A stretch of 20,204 bases of DNA, taken from the NCBI GenBank assembly GCA_035640715.1, contig DASQVO010000523.1, positions 1 through 20,204 on the forward strand. The letters run 5' to 3'. How positions within the stretch are numbered: position 1 is the first letter of the stretch; the number at the start of each line of letters is the position of its first letter. The position numbers were made by a program, and so were the translations under genes. The notes under the pieces are model-generated. The model ran no database searches. It saw only the letters and a program-made list of their open reading frames with translations, and had not been told where the DNA came from. This stretch comes from DASQVO01 sp035640715 (GTDB lineage: Bacteria; Actinomycetota; Actinomycetes; Streptosporangiales; Streptosporangiaceae). This document shows, piece by piece, positions 1 through 6,896 of the stretch.

Positions 1-751
1 TAAGGTGCTGACCTCAGCAGGCGCAGCGGCCGGGCTGGATCTTTGCCTGCATGTCGTGCGCCTGGACCACGGGGCGGCAGTGGCTGCGCAGACGGCGCGG
101 CTGTCAGTCATGGCGCTGGAGCGCAGCGGCGGCCAGTCCCAGTTCATCCGCCACGCTCCGCCGGTTCCGGACGGGGTGAGCCTCGAGCCGCTGCTGCACT
201 GGCTGGAAAAGCACCTGGCCGTTGTCCACATACAGGACATCCGGGTCAACGTCGACGTGCGGGTAGCGGCGGGCCAGTTCTCCTGCGGCCGCCCAGTGGG
301 TGGTGGCCCGCAACCCGTCCAGCATCCCGGTGGCCGCCAGCACGAACGCGCCGGTGCAGATGGACACGATCCGGGTCCCGGCCGCCCTGGCCGCCCGCAG
401 TGCCTCCAGCACGGCAGGGGGAATCGGCCCGAGCGGATCGGTTCCGGGCACGATCACCGTATCCGCGCCAGCCAGCCCATCGATGCTCCAGTCCGGGCGC
501 AGCTCAAACAGCCCGGCCCGCACCATGCCGGGCTGGGAACCAGCCCCGCACACCCGGACCTCGTAGCCGGGCTGCCCGCTGGGGAGTACGACCCGCTTGA
601 ACACCTCGCAGGGCACCGACAGGTCGAAGGGCACCACATTGTCCAGGGCGAGCACGGCGGCCACCTTCGGCCGGCACGGCTGCTGAGACCCGTCCGTGGC
701 TTCAGTGACACGGCGCAGCGGGCGCAGGGCCGGAACGGCGGCAGGCATCAT
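1..751 (-). pseudogene. GlxA-type DJ-1/PfpI-AraC transcriptional regulator, interrupted by an inverted internal segment; 3' part runs off the left edge
   Basis: The minus strand from 751 encodes the N-terminal DJ-1/PfpI domain of a GlxA-like regulator. Visible parts are the first strand (VAAVLALDNVVPFDLSVPCEVF), the nucleophile-elbow-like SICTGAFVLAATGMLDG, then TTHWAAAGELARRYP and VLYVDNGQV. After that the frame turns to nonsense. The missing continuation (VLTSAGAAAGLDLCLHVVR through LLHWLEKHL) is on the plus strand at 5-216. Flipping 3-216 restores a continuous domain that would carry on leftwards into the AraC helix-turn-helix domain, outside the window. These regulators pair an amidase-like ligand-sensing domain with a DNA-binding domain; the ligand here is unknown. 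The start is uncertain: two ATGs lie at 746-751, and the conserved domain begins about 27 residues later. As sequenced the protein is non-functional, unless the inversion is reversible or an assembly artefact. Confidence 0.85.
3..216. other. Inverted segment inside the GlxA-like gene, bounded by 7-bp inverted repeats
   Basis: AGGTGCT lies at 3-9 and its reverse complement AGCACCT at 210-216. The 200 bp between them reads as GlxA coding sequence on the plus strand, while the flanking gene reads on the minus strand. Inverting the segment about these arms restores the reading frame exactly (YVDNGQ-VLTSAG on one side, LEKHL on the other). Confidence 0.8.
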
Positions 752-937
752 GTGAGCACCCTAGTGGCGGGAAACGATCGGTATCTGTCGTCCCGGCCAC
801 TGTCACGCTCACAGCGGATCGGCCAGGCTCACCAGTACACCGTGCATTGCTTGCGGAGGCTGCCTGCTGACCGGCCGGGCGCACGCAGCGTCCCCGGCAC
901 CACCCAGACCTGGCAGTCCACTGGAAGGACCCTGTTG

Positions 938-1417
938 ACCAGCCTGCTTATCAGCATCCATGTCGTCGCCGGCCTGCTCTTCCTCGGACCGGTCACCGTG
1001 GCAGGCAGCTTGTTTCCCCGCTATGCCCGCCAAGCCCTCGGCCAGCTCCCCATCCGGGACCAGCCCTACGCCGCCACCCGGCTTCTGCATCGTGTCACGG
1101 CCGGCTATGCCATCGCCGCCATCGCCATCCCCGTCTTCGGCGCCGGCGCCGCCAGCGAGAAACACGTTTTCGGGAAGCCGTGGCTCCAGGCCGCGATCGT
1201 CCTGGTCGTCATCGCAGCCATCCTCCTTGCCCTTATCGTCCTGCCCGGCCAGCGCCGGGTAGTCACCGAGCTCGAACGCCCAGACAGCAACGGTCCCACC
1301 ACTGTCCCTAGCCTGCACGCGCTGCTTACCCGCTTGTCCATGGCCACCGGCCTGTTCGCCGTCGCCTGGGTCGCTGTTGCCGTGCTCATGGTCACCAAAC
1401 CTGGCGGAGCACACTGA
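938..1417 (+). CDS. Small integral membrane protein, DUF2269-like
   Basis: This is a 159-residue hydrophobic protein with about four predicted membrane helices: residues about 4-24 (LLISIHVVAGLLFLGPVTVA), 50-70 (VTAGYAIAAIAIPVFGAGAA), 83-103 (QAAIVLVVIAAILLALIVLP) and 130-152. The early His in helix 1 and the overall plan resemble the DUF2269 family of bacterial inner-membrane proteins, whose function is unknown. I chose TTG at 938 because GGAAGG lies five bases upstream and the protein then begins directly with the first helix; the open frame continues upstream only as shadow sequence. Its stop overlaps the next start (ATGA at 1417), so the two membrane genes are probably translationally coupled. 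I cannot assign a substrate or partner. Confidence 0.7.
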   Translation, partial: TSLLISIHVVAGLLFLGPVTVAGSLFPRYARQALGQLPIRDQPYAATRLLHRVTAGYAIAAIAIPVFGAGAASEKHVFGKPWLQAAIVLVVIAAILLALIVLPGQRRVVTELERPDSNGPTTVPSLHALLTRLSMATGLFAVAWVAVAVLMVTKPGGAH

Positions 1418-1670
1418 TGACCATCGCGCACGATCACGCGTCTCGCGGCCTGCTGGCCGCCGGAATCATCGAGCTGGTCACGCTGGCCGTTCTTTTCATC
1501 AACCTTGCCAGCGGCAACAATCACAGTATCGCCGCAGCTTTCGGCCCCATCCACGGCACTGCCTACCTCATCGGCATCATCCTCGGCTGGCGGTCCCCCC
1601 TCGCCCGCTGGCGCAAGATCGCCACCATCGTGCCCGGCGTCGGCACCCTCATCGCCACCTGCTGGCCTGA
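1417..1670 (+). CDS. Small membrane protein, DUF3817-like, with a C-terminal one-base frameshift
   Basis: ATG at 1417 overlaps the preceding stop. The protein begins MTIAHDHASRGLLAAGIIEL and shows two to three membrane segments: AAGIIELVTLAVLFINLA, FGPIHGTAYLIGIILGW and IVPGVGTLIAT. The conserved-looking PIHGTAYLIGIILGW and the terminal PGVGTLIAT recall the DUF3817 family of about 85-100 residues. As written, the frame has no stop and runs through antisense sequence into the regulator at 2461. Adding one C in the run at 1657-1660 gives a C-terminus ATLLA followed by TGA at 1668-1670, which makes an 84-residue protein. I therefore read the missing stop as a one-base deletion, probably a sequencing error. 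Function is unknown; it is likely co-transcribed with the membrane protein at 938. Confidence 0.65.
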
Positions 1671-1683
1671 ACGAATCCGTCTC

Positions 1684-2382
1684 TTACCACGGGACCGGCG
1701 TCCCGTCCCAGGAGAAGAACTCCCCGGAGGGCCCGTCGTCCGGCAGCAGCGCCAGCCGGACCGCGCCCGTCGCGGCCTCGGCCGGGTCGCCGTCGCTGGC
1801 GGCGGCGCGGGCGTTGAGGTCCGTCCGGCGCAGGCCGGGGGCGAGCGCGTTCACCTTCACGCCCTCGGCGGCGAAGGCCTTTGCGTAGAGCACGGTCAGC
1901 ATGTTGAGCGCCGTCTTGGACGAGCGGTAGGCGGCGAAGGCCGCCGTGTCCTGCCCGGCCGCGGTGGCCAGCGACCCGGTGCCGCTGGAGATGTTCACGA
2001 TCCGGGGGTGCGCGGACCGGCGCAGCGCCGGCAGGAAGGCGTTCGTTACCGCGACGACCCCGAAAACGTTCGTCTCATAGATGCGGCGGAAGGTGTCGAG
2101 GTCCTCCGCGTCGGGCGTCTTGCCATCGCCGGAGATGCCGGCATTGTTGACCAGGATGTCCAGCGTGCCGACCTGGCGCGCGGCGCCAGCGATGCTCGCG
2201 GCGTCGGTCACGTCGAGGAGGAGCATCCGGGCGTCGCCGCCTATCTCCTCGGCGGCGCGCTTTCCGCGCGCGGCGTCGCGCGAGCCGACGTAAACGGTGA
2301 GGCCCGCGCCCGCGAGCTGGCGCGCGATCTCCTTGCCTATGCCCTTGTTGGCCCCGGTGACCAGTGCGATCGAGTTGTCCAT
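1684..2382 (-). CDS. SDR family NAD(P)-dependent oxidoreductase
   Basis: This 232-residue classical short-chain dehydrogenase/reductase has the Rossmann cofactor motif TGANKGIG at residues 9-16, Asp57 in LLLDVTD, NNAG at 79-82, the catalytic Ser in NISSG near 132, and the YxxxK pair Tyr152/Lys156 in AAYRSSK. Its length is typical of a one-domain SDR. It should reduce a carbonyl or oxidise an alcohol with NAD(P)(H); the substrate cannot be read from sequence. An Arg at 35, after the second strand (YVGSRDAARG), favours NADPH by family rule. The gene is divergent from the MmyB-like regulator at 2461, an arrangement seen often in actinobacteria, where the regulator is thought to control the dehydrogenase. 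It converges on the small membrane gene ending at 1670. Confidence 0.93.
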   Translation of the reverse strand: MDNSIALVTGANKGIGKEIARQLAGAGLTVYVGSRDAARGKRAAEEIGGDARMLLLDVTDAASIAGAARQVGTLDILVNNAGISGDGKTPDAEDLDTFRRIYETNVFGVVAVTNAFLPALRRSAHPRIVNISSGTGSLATAAGQDTAAFAAYRSSKTALNMLTVLYAKAFAAEGVKVNALAPGLRRTDLNARAAASDGDPAEAATGAVRLALLPDDGPSGEFFSWDGTPVPW

Positions 2383-2415
2383 GCTGCCGAGGATGCCTGC
2401 CAGCGGGCGGCCGAT

Positions 2416-2452
2416 CCAGGGACAATTGATACCAGGGAGAAGGAACCAGGGA
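2416..2452. promoter_or_regulatory. Three direct copies of CCAGGGA in the SDR/regulator divergent region
   Basis: CCAGGGA occurs at 2416-2422, 2432-2438 and 2446-2452, in the 78-bp gap between the two divergent starts (2382 and 2461). The last copy overlaps the ribosome-binding site GGGAGG of the regulator. Regularly repeated sites in such a gap are candidate operators for the neighbouring regulator; this is inference only. Confidence 0.4.
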
Positions 2453-2460
2453 GGTACCGG

Positions 2461-3264
2461 ATGGCGAGAGACGAACTGGCCCGTTTCCTGCGCGACCGGC
2501 GGGAGGGGCTGCGTCCGGGTGACGTCGGCCTGCTCGCGGGGACCCGGCGCCGCACGCCGGGCTTGCGCCGCGAGGAGGTCGCCGGCCTGGCCTGCATGTC
2601 GGTCGACTACTACGTCCGGCTGGAGCAGGCCCGGGGGCCACGCCCGTCGCCGCGGATCCTCCAGGCCCTGGCGGGTGCGCTCCGGCTCGTGCCCGCCGAG
2701 CGAACGCACTTGTTCCGGCTGGCCGGCGTGGCCCCCGAGCCGCCCCTTGGACCGCCGCGGGAGGTCCGCCCGTACGTGGCGGGCTTGCTGCACCGGATGC
2801 CGGAAACCGCGGTCGTCGTCACCGCGGCCAGCTACGACGTGATCGCCTGGAACCCGCTCGCCGAAGCGTTGCTCGGCAACCTCCGCGCCCGGCCCAATCT
2901 GGCCCGCCGGCGCTTCCTGTTCCGCGATCAGGTGCTGACGACAGGCCACGAGGAGTTCGGTGAGATCGCGGTGGCACGGCTGCGGGCCGCCGCCGGCCGG
3001 TATCCCCGCGACGCGGCCCTCGCCGCCCTGCTGGCCGAACTCAGGGCGGGCAGCGCGGAGTTCAGCGAGATCTGGGCCACCAACCCGGTGCGCGCTCCCG
3101 GCCACCGGACGAAGACCATGACGCACCCCGAACTTGGCCGGCTTCGCATCAACTGCGACATCCTCACCGTCCCGGACGACGACCAGCAGGTCGTGTTCAT
3201 GACCGCCGACCCGGCCACGCCGACCGCCCGCGCCCTGCACCACCTGGCCGCCCAGGTCGCATAA
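2461..3264 (+). CDS. Helix-turn-helix (XRE) regulator with MmyB-like ligand-binding domain
   Basis: This 267-residue regulator has an N-terminal XRE-type helix-turn-helix at about residues 8-80, with the signature TPGLRREEVAGLACMSVDYY followed by VRLEQARGPRPSP. The C-terminal half from about residue 100 matches the MmyB/MLTR ligand-binding domain: VVVTAASYDVIAWNPLAEAL, then RFLFRD, HPELGRLRINCD and the closing VFMTADP. MmyB-type proteins bind fatty-acid-like or similar hydrophobic ligands in known structures; here the ligand is unknown. ATG at 2461 follows a good ribosome-binding site (GGGAGG). It is divergent from the SDR gene at 1684-2382, its probable target. The frame is open upstream into the small membrane gene only because that gene has lost its stop, so there is no true fusion. 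Confidence 0.93.
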   Translation: MARDELARFLRDRREGLRPGDVGLLAGTRRRTPGLRREEVAGLACMSVDYYVRLEQARGPRPSPRILQALAGALRLVPAERTHLFRLAGVAPEPPLGPPREVRPYVAGLLHRMPETAVVVTAASYDVIAWNPLAEALLGNLRARPNLARRRFLFRDQVLTTGHEEFGEIAVARLRAAAGRYPRDAALAALLAELRAGSAEFSEIWATNPVRAPGHRTKTMTHPELGRLRINCDILTVPDDDQQVVFMTADPATPTARALHHLAAQVA

Positions 3265-3388
3265 CCGGCGTTCTCCGGCGCCTGAGGCACGGCCGCTACA
3301 GGTAACGCGGCGCGCCGGTGCGGCCTGGCGCGACCGGCCCAAGACGGCTGCGGCATGCGGATTGGGCTTTCCTGAACCTGGGCACTGA

Positions 3389-3420
3389 CCGTGCGGGCTG
3401 AGGGCGCCCAGCCCGCACGG
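3389..3420. terminator. Stem-loop terminator, 12-bp perfect stem
   Basis: CCGTGCGGGCTG at 3389-3400 pairs perfectly with CAGCCCGCACGG at 3409-3420 across an 8-base loop, followed by CTTTGGTGATT. It lies between the end of the MmyB-like regulator (3264) and the 3' end of the minus-strand methyltransferase (3448), so it can serve both converging units. Confidence 0.7.
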
Positions 3421-3447
3421 CTTTGGTGATTAACGGACCGAATCCTC

Positions 3448-4067
3448 TCAGAGCGCACGGAATTGGGCGAGGTAGGAGAGCGGTGGCCCTAGCCGGGCGC
3501 CCAGCGCGAGCCCGCCCCAGTTTGCGTATTGCAGAAGGGAAGGGGCACCAGAGACACGAAGTGCCGGTCGAAGCACTCACCGACGACAAGGCGCCCGCCC
3601 GGCTTAAGCACGCGTCCCAGTTCGCTTACTGCGGCGGCTGGATCGGGGATCTCGCCGAGGACTGTCACCAGGTAGGCCGCGTCGAAGCTGGCGTCCGGAA
3701 ATGGCAGCTTCGACGCGTCGGCCAAGGTAGGGACGATCGTGGTGATCCCGCGCGCCGCTGCGCGCCGCATCACATGGTCGAGCATGGGCGGCTGGATGTC
3801 GACGATGTCCAGGCGTCCGGCCGTGCCGAGCTGACTGGCCACATGCAGAGCCTGCAGCCCGGTCCCGGGCCCGATCTCGAGAACCCGTTCTCCCGGCTGG
3901 ACGCCGAGCAGCGCGTCAAGGCGGCGGTTGGTGAGGAACGGCACCTGCAGGTCAAGTATCCAGCGCTGGGAGTACGGGTATGGCGCGGAATCAGTGCACC
4001 ACCAGGCGGCTGCGGCGGCAGCCCCCGCGCCCGCGATCGCCCAGCGGGCCATGGCGCGGCGCCTCAC
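3448..4067 (-). CDS. Class I SAM-dependent methyltransferase, with a one-base frameshift near the C-terminus
   Basis: The frame from GTG 4067 gives a membrane-anchor-like start (MARWAIAGAGAAAAAAWW), then a class I methyltransferase fold: RVLEIGPGTGLQALHVA (SAM motif I, about residues 61-77), VDIQPPMLDH, VPTLADASKLPFPDASFDAAY and LGRVLKPGGRLVVGE. As written it ends at 3489 in an unrelated tail. Inserting one base near 3552-3558 yields HFVSPGAP, then GGLALGARLGPPLSYLAQF and a stop at 3448-3450, the usual C-terminus for this family. The real protein is therefore about 206 residues. It overlaps the membrane-protein gene at 4064-4555 by four bases, so they form an operon. The methyl acceptor is unknown; the hydrophobic N-terminus suggests membrane association. 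Confidence 0.8.
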
Positions 4068-4555
4068 CGGTTCCCCCCGGGCATGTGGCCGCTGCCATCA
4101 CTTCCACCGTGCTGGCAGCGCCTGTCTTGCCGGCCCTGCCACACGGCCCTGGCAAGCACCAGGCAAGCCGCCGCTTCGGCGACTTCCACGCCCATATCCA
4201 CGATCGCCCAGGCCAGCGGCTTACCCTGTGGCGAGGTGCAGACGTCAAACCAGGCGTCGGTCAGCAGGAGGGTGGCGGTGGAGACCGCCACGAATGCGAT
4301 CCGATGGTCCCGGCGGATCGCGAGCAACGCGGTGGCGGCAAGGCCCGCAGCCATGGCACCGTCCAGGCCGCTCCAGACCAGGGGCCAGTGCCGGGCGCTG
4401 ATGGCTTGCGGGAGGGTCACGGCCAGGTAAGCGATCCAGGGCAGGAGCACCATGGCCGAGACCGCGACGAGCGAGGTCAGCCAATGGAGAAGCGCTTGCC
4501 GCGGTATCGGGCCGGTTTTGCCCCGGTGGCGGGGCAGGTTGCATGTGAGCAGCAT
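4064..4555 (-). CDS. Four-helix integral membrane protein of unknown function
   Basis: This 163-residue protein has a short basic N-terminus (CNLPRHRGKTGPIPRQ) and about four membrane segments: SLVAVSAMVLLPWIAYLAVT, GAMAAGLAATALLAI, IAFVAVSTATLLLTDAWFDV and AIVDMGVEVAEAAACLVLA. The conserved-looking TDAWFDVCTSP and MGVEVAEA motifs are familiar from actinobacterial hypothetical membrane proteins. The ATG at 4553-4555 is preceded on the minus strand by AAAGGA about ten bases away. Its TGA overlaps the methyltransferase GTG, so the two are translationally coupled and likely act together at the membrane. The operon diverges from the ArsR-like regulator at 4735, which is its most likely controller. 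I do not recognise a specific function. Confidence 0.75.
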   Translation of the reverse strand: MLLTCNLPRHRGKTGPIPRQALLHWLTSLVAVSAMVLLPWIAYLAVTLPQAISARHWPLVWSGLDGAMAAGLAATALLAIRRDHRIAFVAVSTATLLLTDAWFDVCTSPQGKPLAWAIVDMGVEVAEAAACLVLARAVWQGRQDRRCQHGGSDGSGHMPGGNR

Positions 4556-4630
4556 GAGCTGCTGTCCTTTCAGTCGAGGCGCGGTGCACGATCGGACTCG
4601 CCCCAGGGCCGAGGTGTTTCGCGTCTGCCG

Positions 4631-4656
4631 GGCCGTCAGGTGGCCGCCTGACGGCC
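4631..4656. repeat. 10-bp perfect inverted repeat in the divergent promoter region
   Basis: GGCCGTCAGG at 4631-4640 and CCTGACGGCC at 4647-4656 are separated by six bases. They lie between the divergent starts at 4555 and 4735, beside the longer operator-like repeat at 4680-4724. They could form a hairpin in the 5' leader of the membrane-protein operon or act as a second protein site. Confidence 0.45.
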
Positions 4657-4679
4657 TGGCGCACTCATCAACCTAGCTA

Positions 4680-4724
4680 TAACAGAGATGTTCTGCAAAG
4701 ACATTTTGCAGAACATCTCTGTTA
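4680..4724. promoter_or_regulatory. 20-bp perfect inverted repeat, probable operator of the ArsR-like regulator
   Basis: TAACAGAGATGTTCTGCAAA at 4680-4699 is mirrored exactly at 4705-4724 with a 5-base spacer. The AT-rich repeat stands out from the surrounding GC-rich DNA and ends ten bases before the regulator's ATG. Such a site fits autoregulation and control of the divergent membrane-protein/methyltransferase operon by a dimeric winged-helix protein. Confidence 0.7.
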
Positions 4725-4734
4725 CCTTGATGGC

Positions 4735-5394
4735 ATGGCTTCACCTTCGCCTTCGCCTGTACCACCGCACCGGCCACCTGAGCATCAGCTACGCGGGCGG
4801 GGGCCGATCCCGGTAACCAGCGCCGAGCGCACAGCCCTTTACAAGACGCTGACGAACCCAGTACGTCGGCGCATCCTGAGCTACATCGGCCACTACAGGG
4901 AGGCGAACTCGACAAGCGTCGCTAAGGCGCTCGGCGAGTCCACCGGAACCACCAGCTACCACCTGCGTAAACTCGCCGAGCAGCACCTCATCGAGGAGAT
5001 TCCGGAGCGATCGGCGGGCCGGGAACGCTGGTGGCGGGTCCTTCCGTTCCAGCACGTTGCGGCCGCCCCGCAGGAGCGGACACCTGAAGAGACGGCAGCG
5101 CTGCAAGAGTGGAATAGCCAGCGGCTCAGTTCCGACATCGAGCTGTACATCAAGGCGCTCGCCGAGTACGAGGGAGAGCACGGCTGGGTCCAGGGCCAGC
5201 GCTACGGGGGCTACATGACCAAGGAGGAGCTTCACTCATTCATGGCCGACTACCTGGCGCTGCTGCGCAAGTACGGTCATTCAGAAGCTGATGCGCCTGC
5301 GGGCGCCAGGGCAATGGCATTGCGCTTCCTCGCTGTCCCGGAACCCGAGCGGCCCGTTCCCGGGCCGCCGCCCGCACACTTACCGGCAGGCTGA
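4735..5394 (+). CDS. ArsR-like winged helix-turn-helix transcriptional regulator
   Basis: This 219-residue protein has a winged helix-turn-helix domain at about residues 28-105. ERTALYKTLTNPVRRRILSY is the classical ArsR/helix-turn-helix-20 opening, STSVAKALGESTGTTSYHLRKLAEQHLIEE forms the recognition helices, and RERWWRVLPF is the wing. The C-terminal part contains helices (EYEGEHGWVQGQRYGGYMTK, ELHSFMADYLALLRKYG) of the kind that form a dimer or effector domain, and a proline-rich tail. No metal-binding CxC motif is visible, so a metal sensor is unlikely. There is no clear ribosome-binding site before ATG 4735, so the transcript may be nearly leaderless. The 20-bp palindrome at 4680-4724 is the likely operator, shared with the divergent operon starting at 4555. 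Confidence 0.9.
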   Translation: MASPSPSPVPPHRPPEHQLRGRGPIPVTSAERTALYKTLTNPVRRRILSYIGHYREANSTSVAKALGESTGTTSYHLRKLAEQHLIEEIPERSAGRERWWRVLPFQHVAAAPQERTPEETAALQEWNSQRLSSDIELYIKALAEYEGEHGWVQGQRYGGYMTKEELHSFMADYLALLRKYGHSEADAPAGARAMALRFLAVPEPERPVPGPPPAHLPAG

Positions 5395-5655
5395 CCACGG
5401 GCTGCCGATTCCTGCAGCCTGCTCGAATTCGGGTACGGCAACGCTCGCATCGAAAGCCTGTCGCCCGTCCGCCACGATGTCCGAGATCGCCCTCAGGCCT
5501 TGGCGTGCCACCCCCAGTTCGGCCCGTTGCCGGACGACGGCGCGTGACCGTCTGACCGAACTGGCGTACAGTCAGCGCTCGCCGCGTGGTTATGGCGCTG
5601 GCAGCCGATTCATATCCACGGCGCGCTCCTCGTCGGCGCACAGCTTGAGGACATC
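5395..5655. other. Gene-free stretch between the ArsR-like regulator and the next gene
   Basis: I see no convincing coding region or strong hairpin in these 261 bases. The frame of the downstream gene is open back to a stop near 5545 but has no family-like sequence or better start than ATG 5656. Confidence 0.4.
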
Positions 5656-6095
5656 ATGGCGGCGCTCAACAACAGCCTCGACGAGGCGTACCGCCTGTGG
5701 CATGACTGGGCATCTCGGCAGCGGAAGTTCGTGATCGAGGGCACCCTGATAGCCGAGAGCCTCCGTGGTGGAACGAATCTGGAGAACCTGAAGCTGATTG
5801 TCCGCAAGATCAGCAGGTTCCAGCCCCAAGGCACCACGCTTGACCAGCCGGGCACCTGGACCACCCTCGAATTCACAGCAGACGAAGCCGAAGCGGAGGA
5901 ACTTGCCCAGGTATTCGCTCGCGTTCTTGACCAGCCCGGCTGGTACTTGGACTTCCGATCTCCCACGGAGACATTCGTGGTGTTCCCAGGCCGGATCTTC
6001 CGCTACCCGCGCGGCGATGACACCGGCCGAGCCGAGGCCCAGGCCACGGCCGCGAGCTTGCCATCCCAGAGCCGCAGCTCGATTGGCCCCTGTGA
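5656..6095 (+). CDS. Conserved actinobacterial protein of unknown function, with a C-terminal frameshift
   Basis: The protein begins with a helical segment (SLDEAYRLWHDWASRQRKFV) and continues IEGTLIAESLRGGTNLENLK, TTLEFTADEAEAEELAQVF, then GWYLDFRSPTETFVVFPGRI and FRYPRGDDTGRAEAQATA. The last blocks are typical of a widespread small actinobacterial protein of about 145 residues with no known function. As written the frame runs on to 6225 through unrelated sequence. One base inserted in GCCGCGAG near 6050 (restoring GCCCGCGAG) gives ELAIPEPQLDWPL and a TGA at 6093-6095, for a 146-residue protein. ATG 5656 has GAGG seven bases upstream. It lies just before the tRNA-Arg gene, outside the integrated element. 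Confidence 0.7.
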
Positions 6096-6215
6096 AGCAG
6101 ATACGCATCCATCGACAACACCCCACCGGGTCCAGGTCTCGTCACGCCGGTTGGCCAGGTTGGCGCTGGCCCGGCACAGGCGGGGCGCAGCGTGTCGTAG
6201 ACTATTCCGGCACCA

Positions 6216-6291
6216 GCGCTCGTAGCTCAACGGATAGAGCATCTGACTACGGATCAGAAGGTTGGGGGTTCGAGTCCCTCCGAGCGCGCCA
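6216..6291 (+). tRNA. tRNA-Arg (anticodon ACG)
   Basis: The 76-nt cloverleaf has acceptor arms GCGCTCG (6216-6222) and CGAGCGC (6281-6287), discriminator G6288 and an encoded CCA (6289-6291). The anticodon stem TCTGA/TCAGA encloses the loop CTACGGA, so the anticodon is ACG (wobble A, read as inosine), decoding CGN arginine codons. The T-arm is GGGGG-TTCGAGT-CCCTC-like. Its 3' part, from the anticodon loop on, is repeated at 10330-10376, so this gene is the attachment site of an integrated element and stays intact at the left junction. Confidence 0.97.
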
Positions 6292-6293
6292 GG
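6247..6293 (+). repeat. attL: 47-bp direct repeat overlapping the tRNA-Arg 3' half
   Basis: Positions 6247-6293 are identical to 10330-10376 (offset 4,083), starting CTACGGATCAG in the anticodon loop and ending CGCGCCAGG just past the CCA. The next base differs (C here, T at 10377). This is the standard core for a tyrosine integrase using a tRNA 3' half. Confidence 0.92.
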
Positions 6294-6298
6294 CTGGA

Positions 6299-6324
6299 GG
6301 CCCCTACCCGGACCGGGAGGGGCC
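6299..6324 (+). terminator. Intrinsic terminator after tRNA-Arg
   Basis: GGCCCC at 6299-6304 pairs with GGGGCC at 6319-6324, with T6305-A6318 and CCCGG/CCGGG continuing the stem, followed by TTCTTGCT. It starts eight bases after the tRNA CCA and lies on the element side of attL, so the element supplies a terminator to its host tRNA gene. Confidence 0.75.
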
Positions 6325-6328
6325 TTCT

Positions 6329-6347
6329 TGCTAACGAATTTGCTAAC
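6329..6347 (+). repeat. TGCTAAC-N5-TGCTAAC pair, candidate integrase/excisionase arm site (left end)
   Basis: TGCTAAC occurs at 6329-6335 and 6341-6347, followed by AGCGGT. The same pair with the same spacing, followed by AACGGT, occurs near the right end at 10215-10239. The 12-bp periodicity approximates one helical turn and fits an arm-type or accessory-protein site of a tyrosine integrase. Confidence 0.55.
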
Positions 6348-6352
6348 AGCGG

Positions 6353-6466
6353 TCATCGGAACTCACTGATCGCACGGGCGAAGATGTCGGCAGCTTCGGC
6401 CAGTTGCTCGCTCACCACGTGTGCGTACACCCGGAGCGTGATCGACGGATCAGCGTGACCAAGGCG
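6353..6466 (-). pseudogene. Tyrosine recombinase (phage-type integrase), C-terminal remnant
   Basis: The minus strand reads LGHADPSITLRVYAHVVSEQ, then LAEAADIFARAISEFR and a TGA at 6353-6355. LGHADPSIT is the conserved block with a catalytic His, and RVYAHV holds the nucleophilic Tyr of site-specific tyrosine recombinases. Only the last 36-37 residues of a protein of roughly 380-400 residues remain. Upstream of LGH the frame encodes Gly/Pro/Ser-rich sequence unlike an integrase, so the break lies near 6466. Its position just inside attL, with the 3' end towards the tRNA, is the usual one for the integrase of a tRNA-targeting element. It is not in the same place as the integrase N-terminal remnant at 14980-15336 and need not be related to it. 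Confidence 0.85.
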
Positions 6467-6896
6467 GCCCGGAGGGCCGCTCGCGCCGCCAACACGGCGC
6501 GCACGCCTCCGCTCCCGCTGGCGCTCCCGCTACGGCGGCGCCAACGCCGGCCGGCTGGCGCGAAGATGAACAAGCCCTGGGCCGCCATTGACGGACAGTA
6601 GTCATCCGGGATCAGCCACGGGGGTGTCCATGCTCCCGCTGCCAGAATTGTCCGGGCCGGGCAGAACCTGTCAAGAGCGCCTCCGGCGTCGGCTCCGCCG
6701 ATCTTCGACTCTTGACAGAACCTGCCCGGCAGTCGGAGTCGGCAGCTATCGGGAGCATGCGCACGAGTGGCCAGGACGATGCGGGCGGCAGGGAACATGA
6801 CGAGTCCGGCGTCCGGTTTGTTAAGCTCCCGCAGGTACCCGGCAACCCGGTCCCCGCCAGGATCGGTGGCTGCTAGTGCCGCGCAGTACCGCGGGG
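6467..6896. other. Gene-free stretch with a long imperfect palindrome
   Basis: No convincing coding sequence is visible. The stretch sits where the rest of the integrase gene should have been. It holds an imperfect inverted repeat spanning 6629-6759: CATGCTCCCG at 6629-6638 is mirrored by CGGGAGCATG at 6750-6759, and CTGTCAAGAG near 6668-6677 by CTCTTGACAG near 6709-6718. A smaller GC-rich hairpin occupies the loop. Confidence 0.5.

Noticed and set aside
1417..3264. A 615-codon open frame joining a membrane protein to the MmyB-like regulator
   Set aside because: The middle third is antisense to the SDR gene. The read-through results from a one-base deletion at the end of the small membrane gene, and the regulator has its own ribosome-binding site and start.
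6404..6601. Small plus-strand open frame beside the integrase stub
   Set aside because: It overlaps the integrase remnant on the opposite strand and has low-complexity Arg/Ala/Pro composition.
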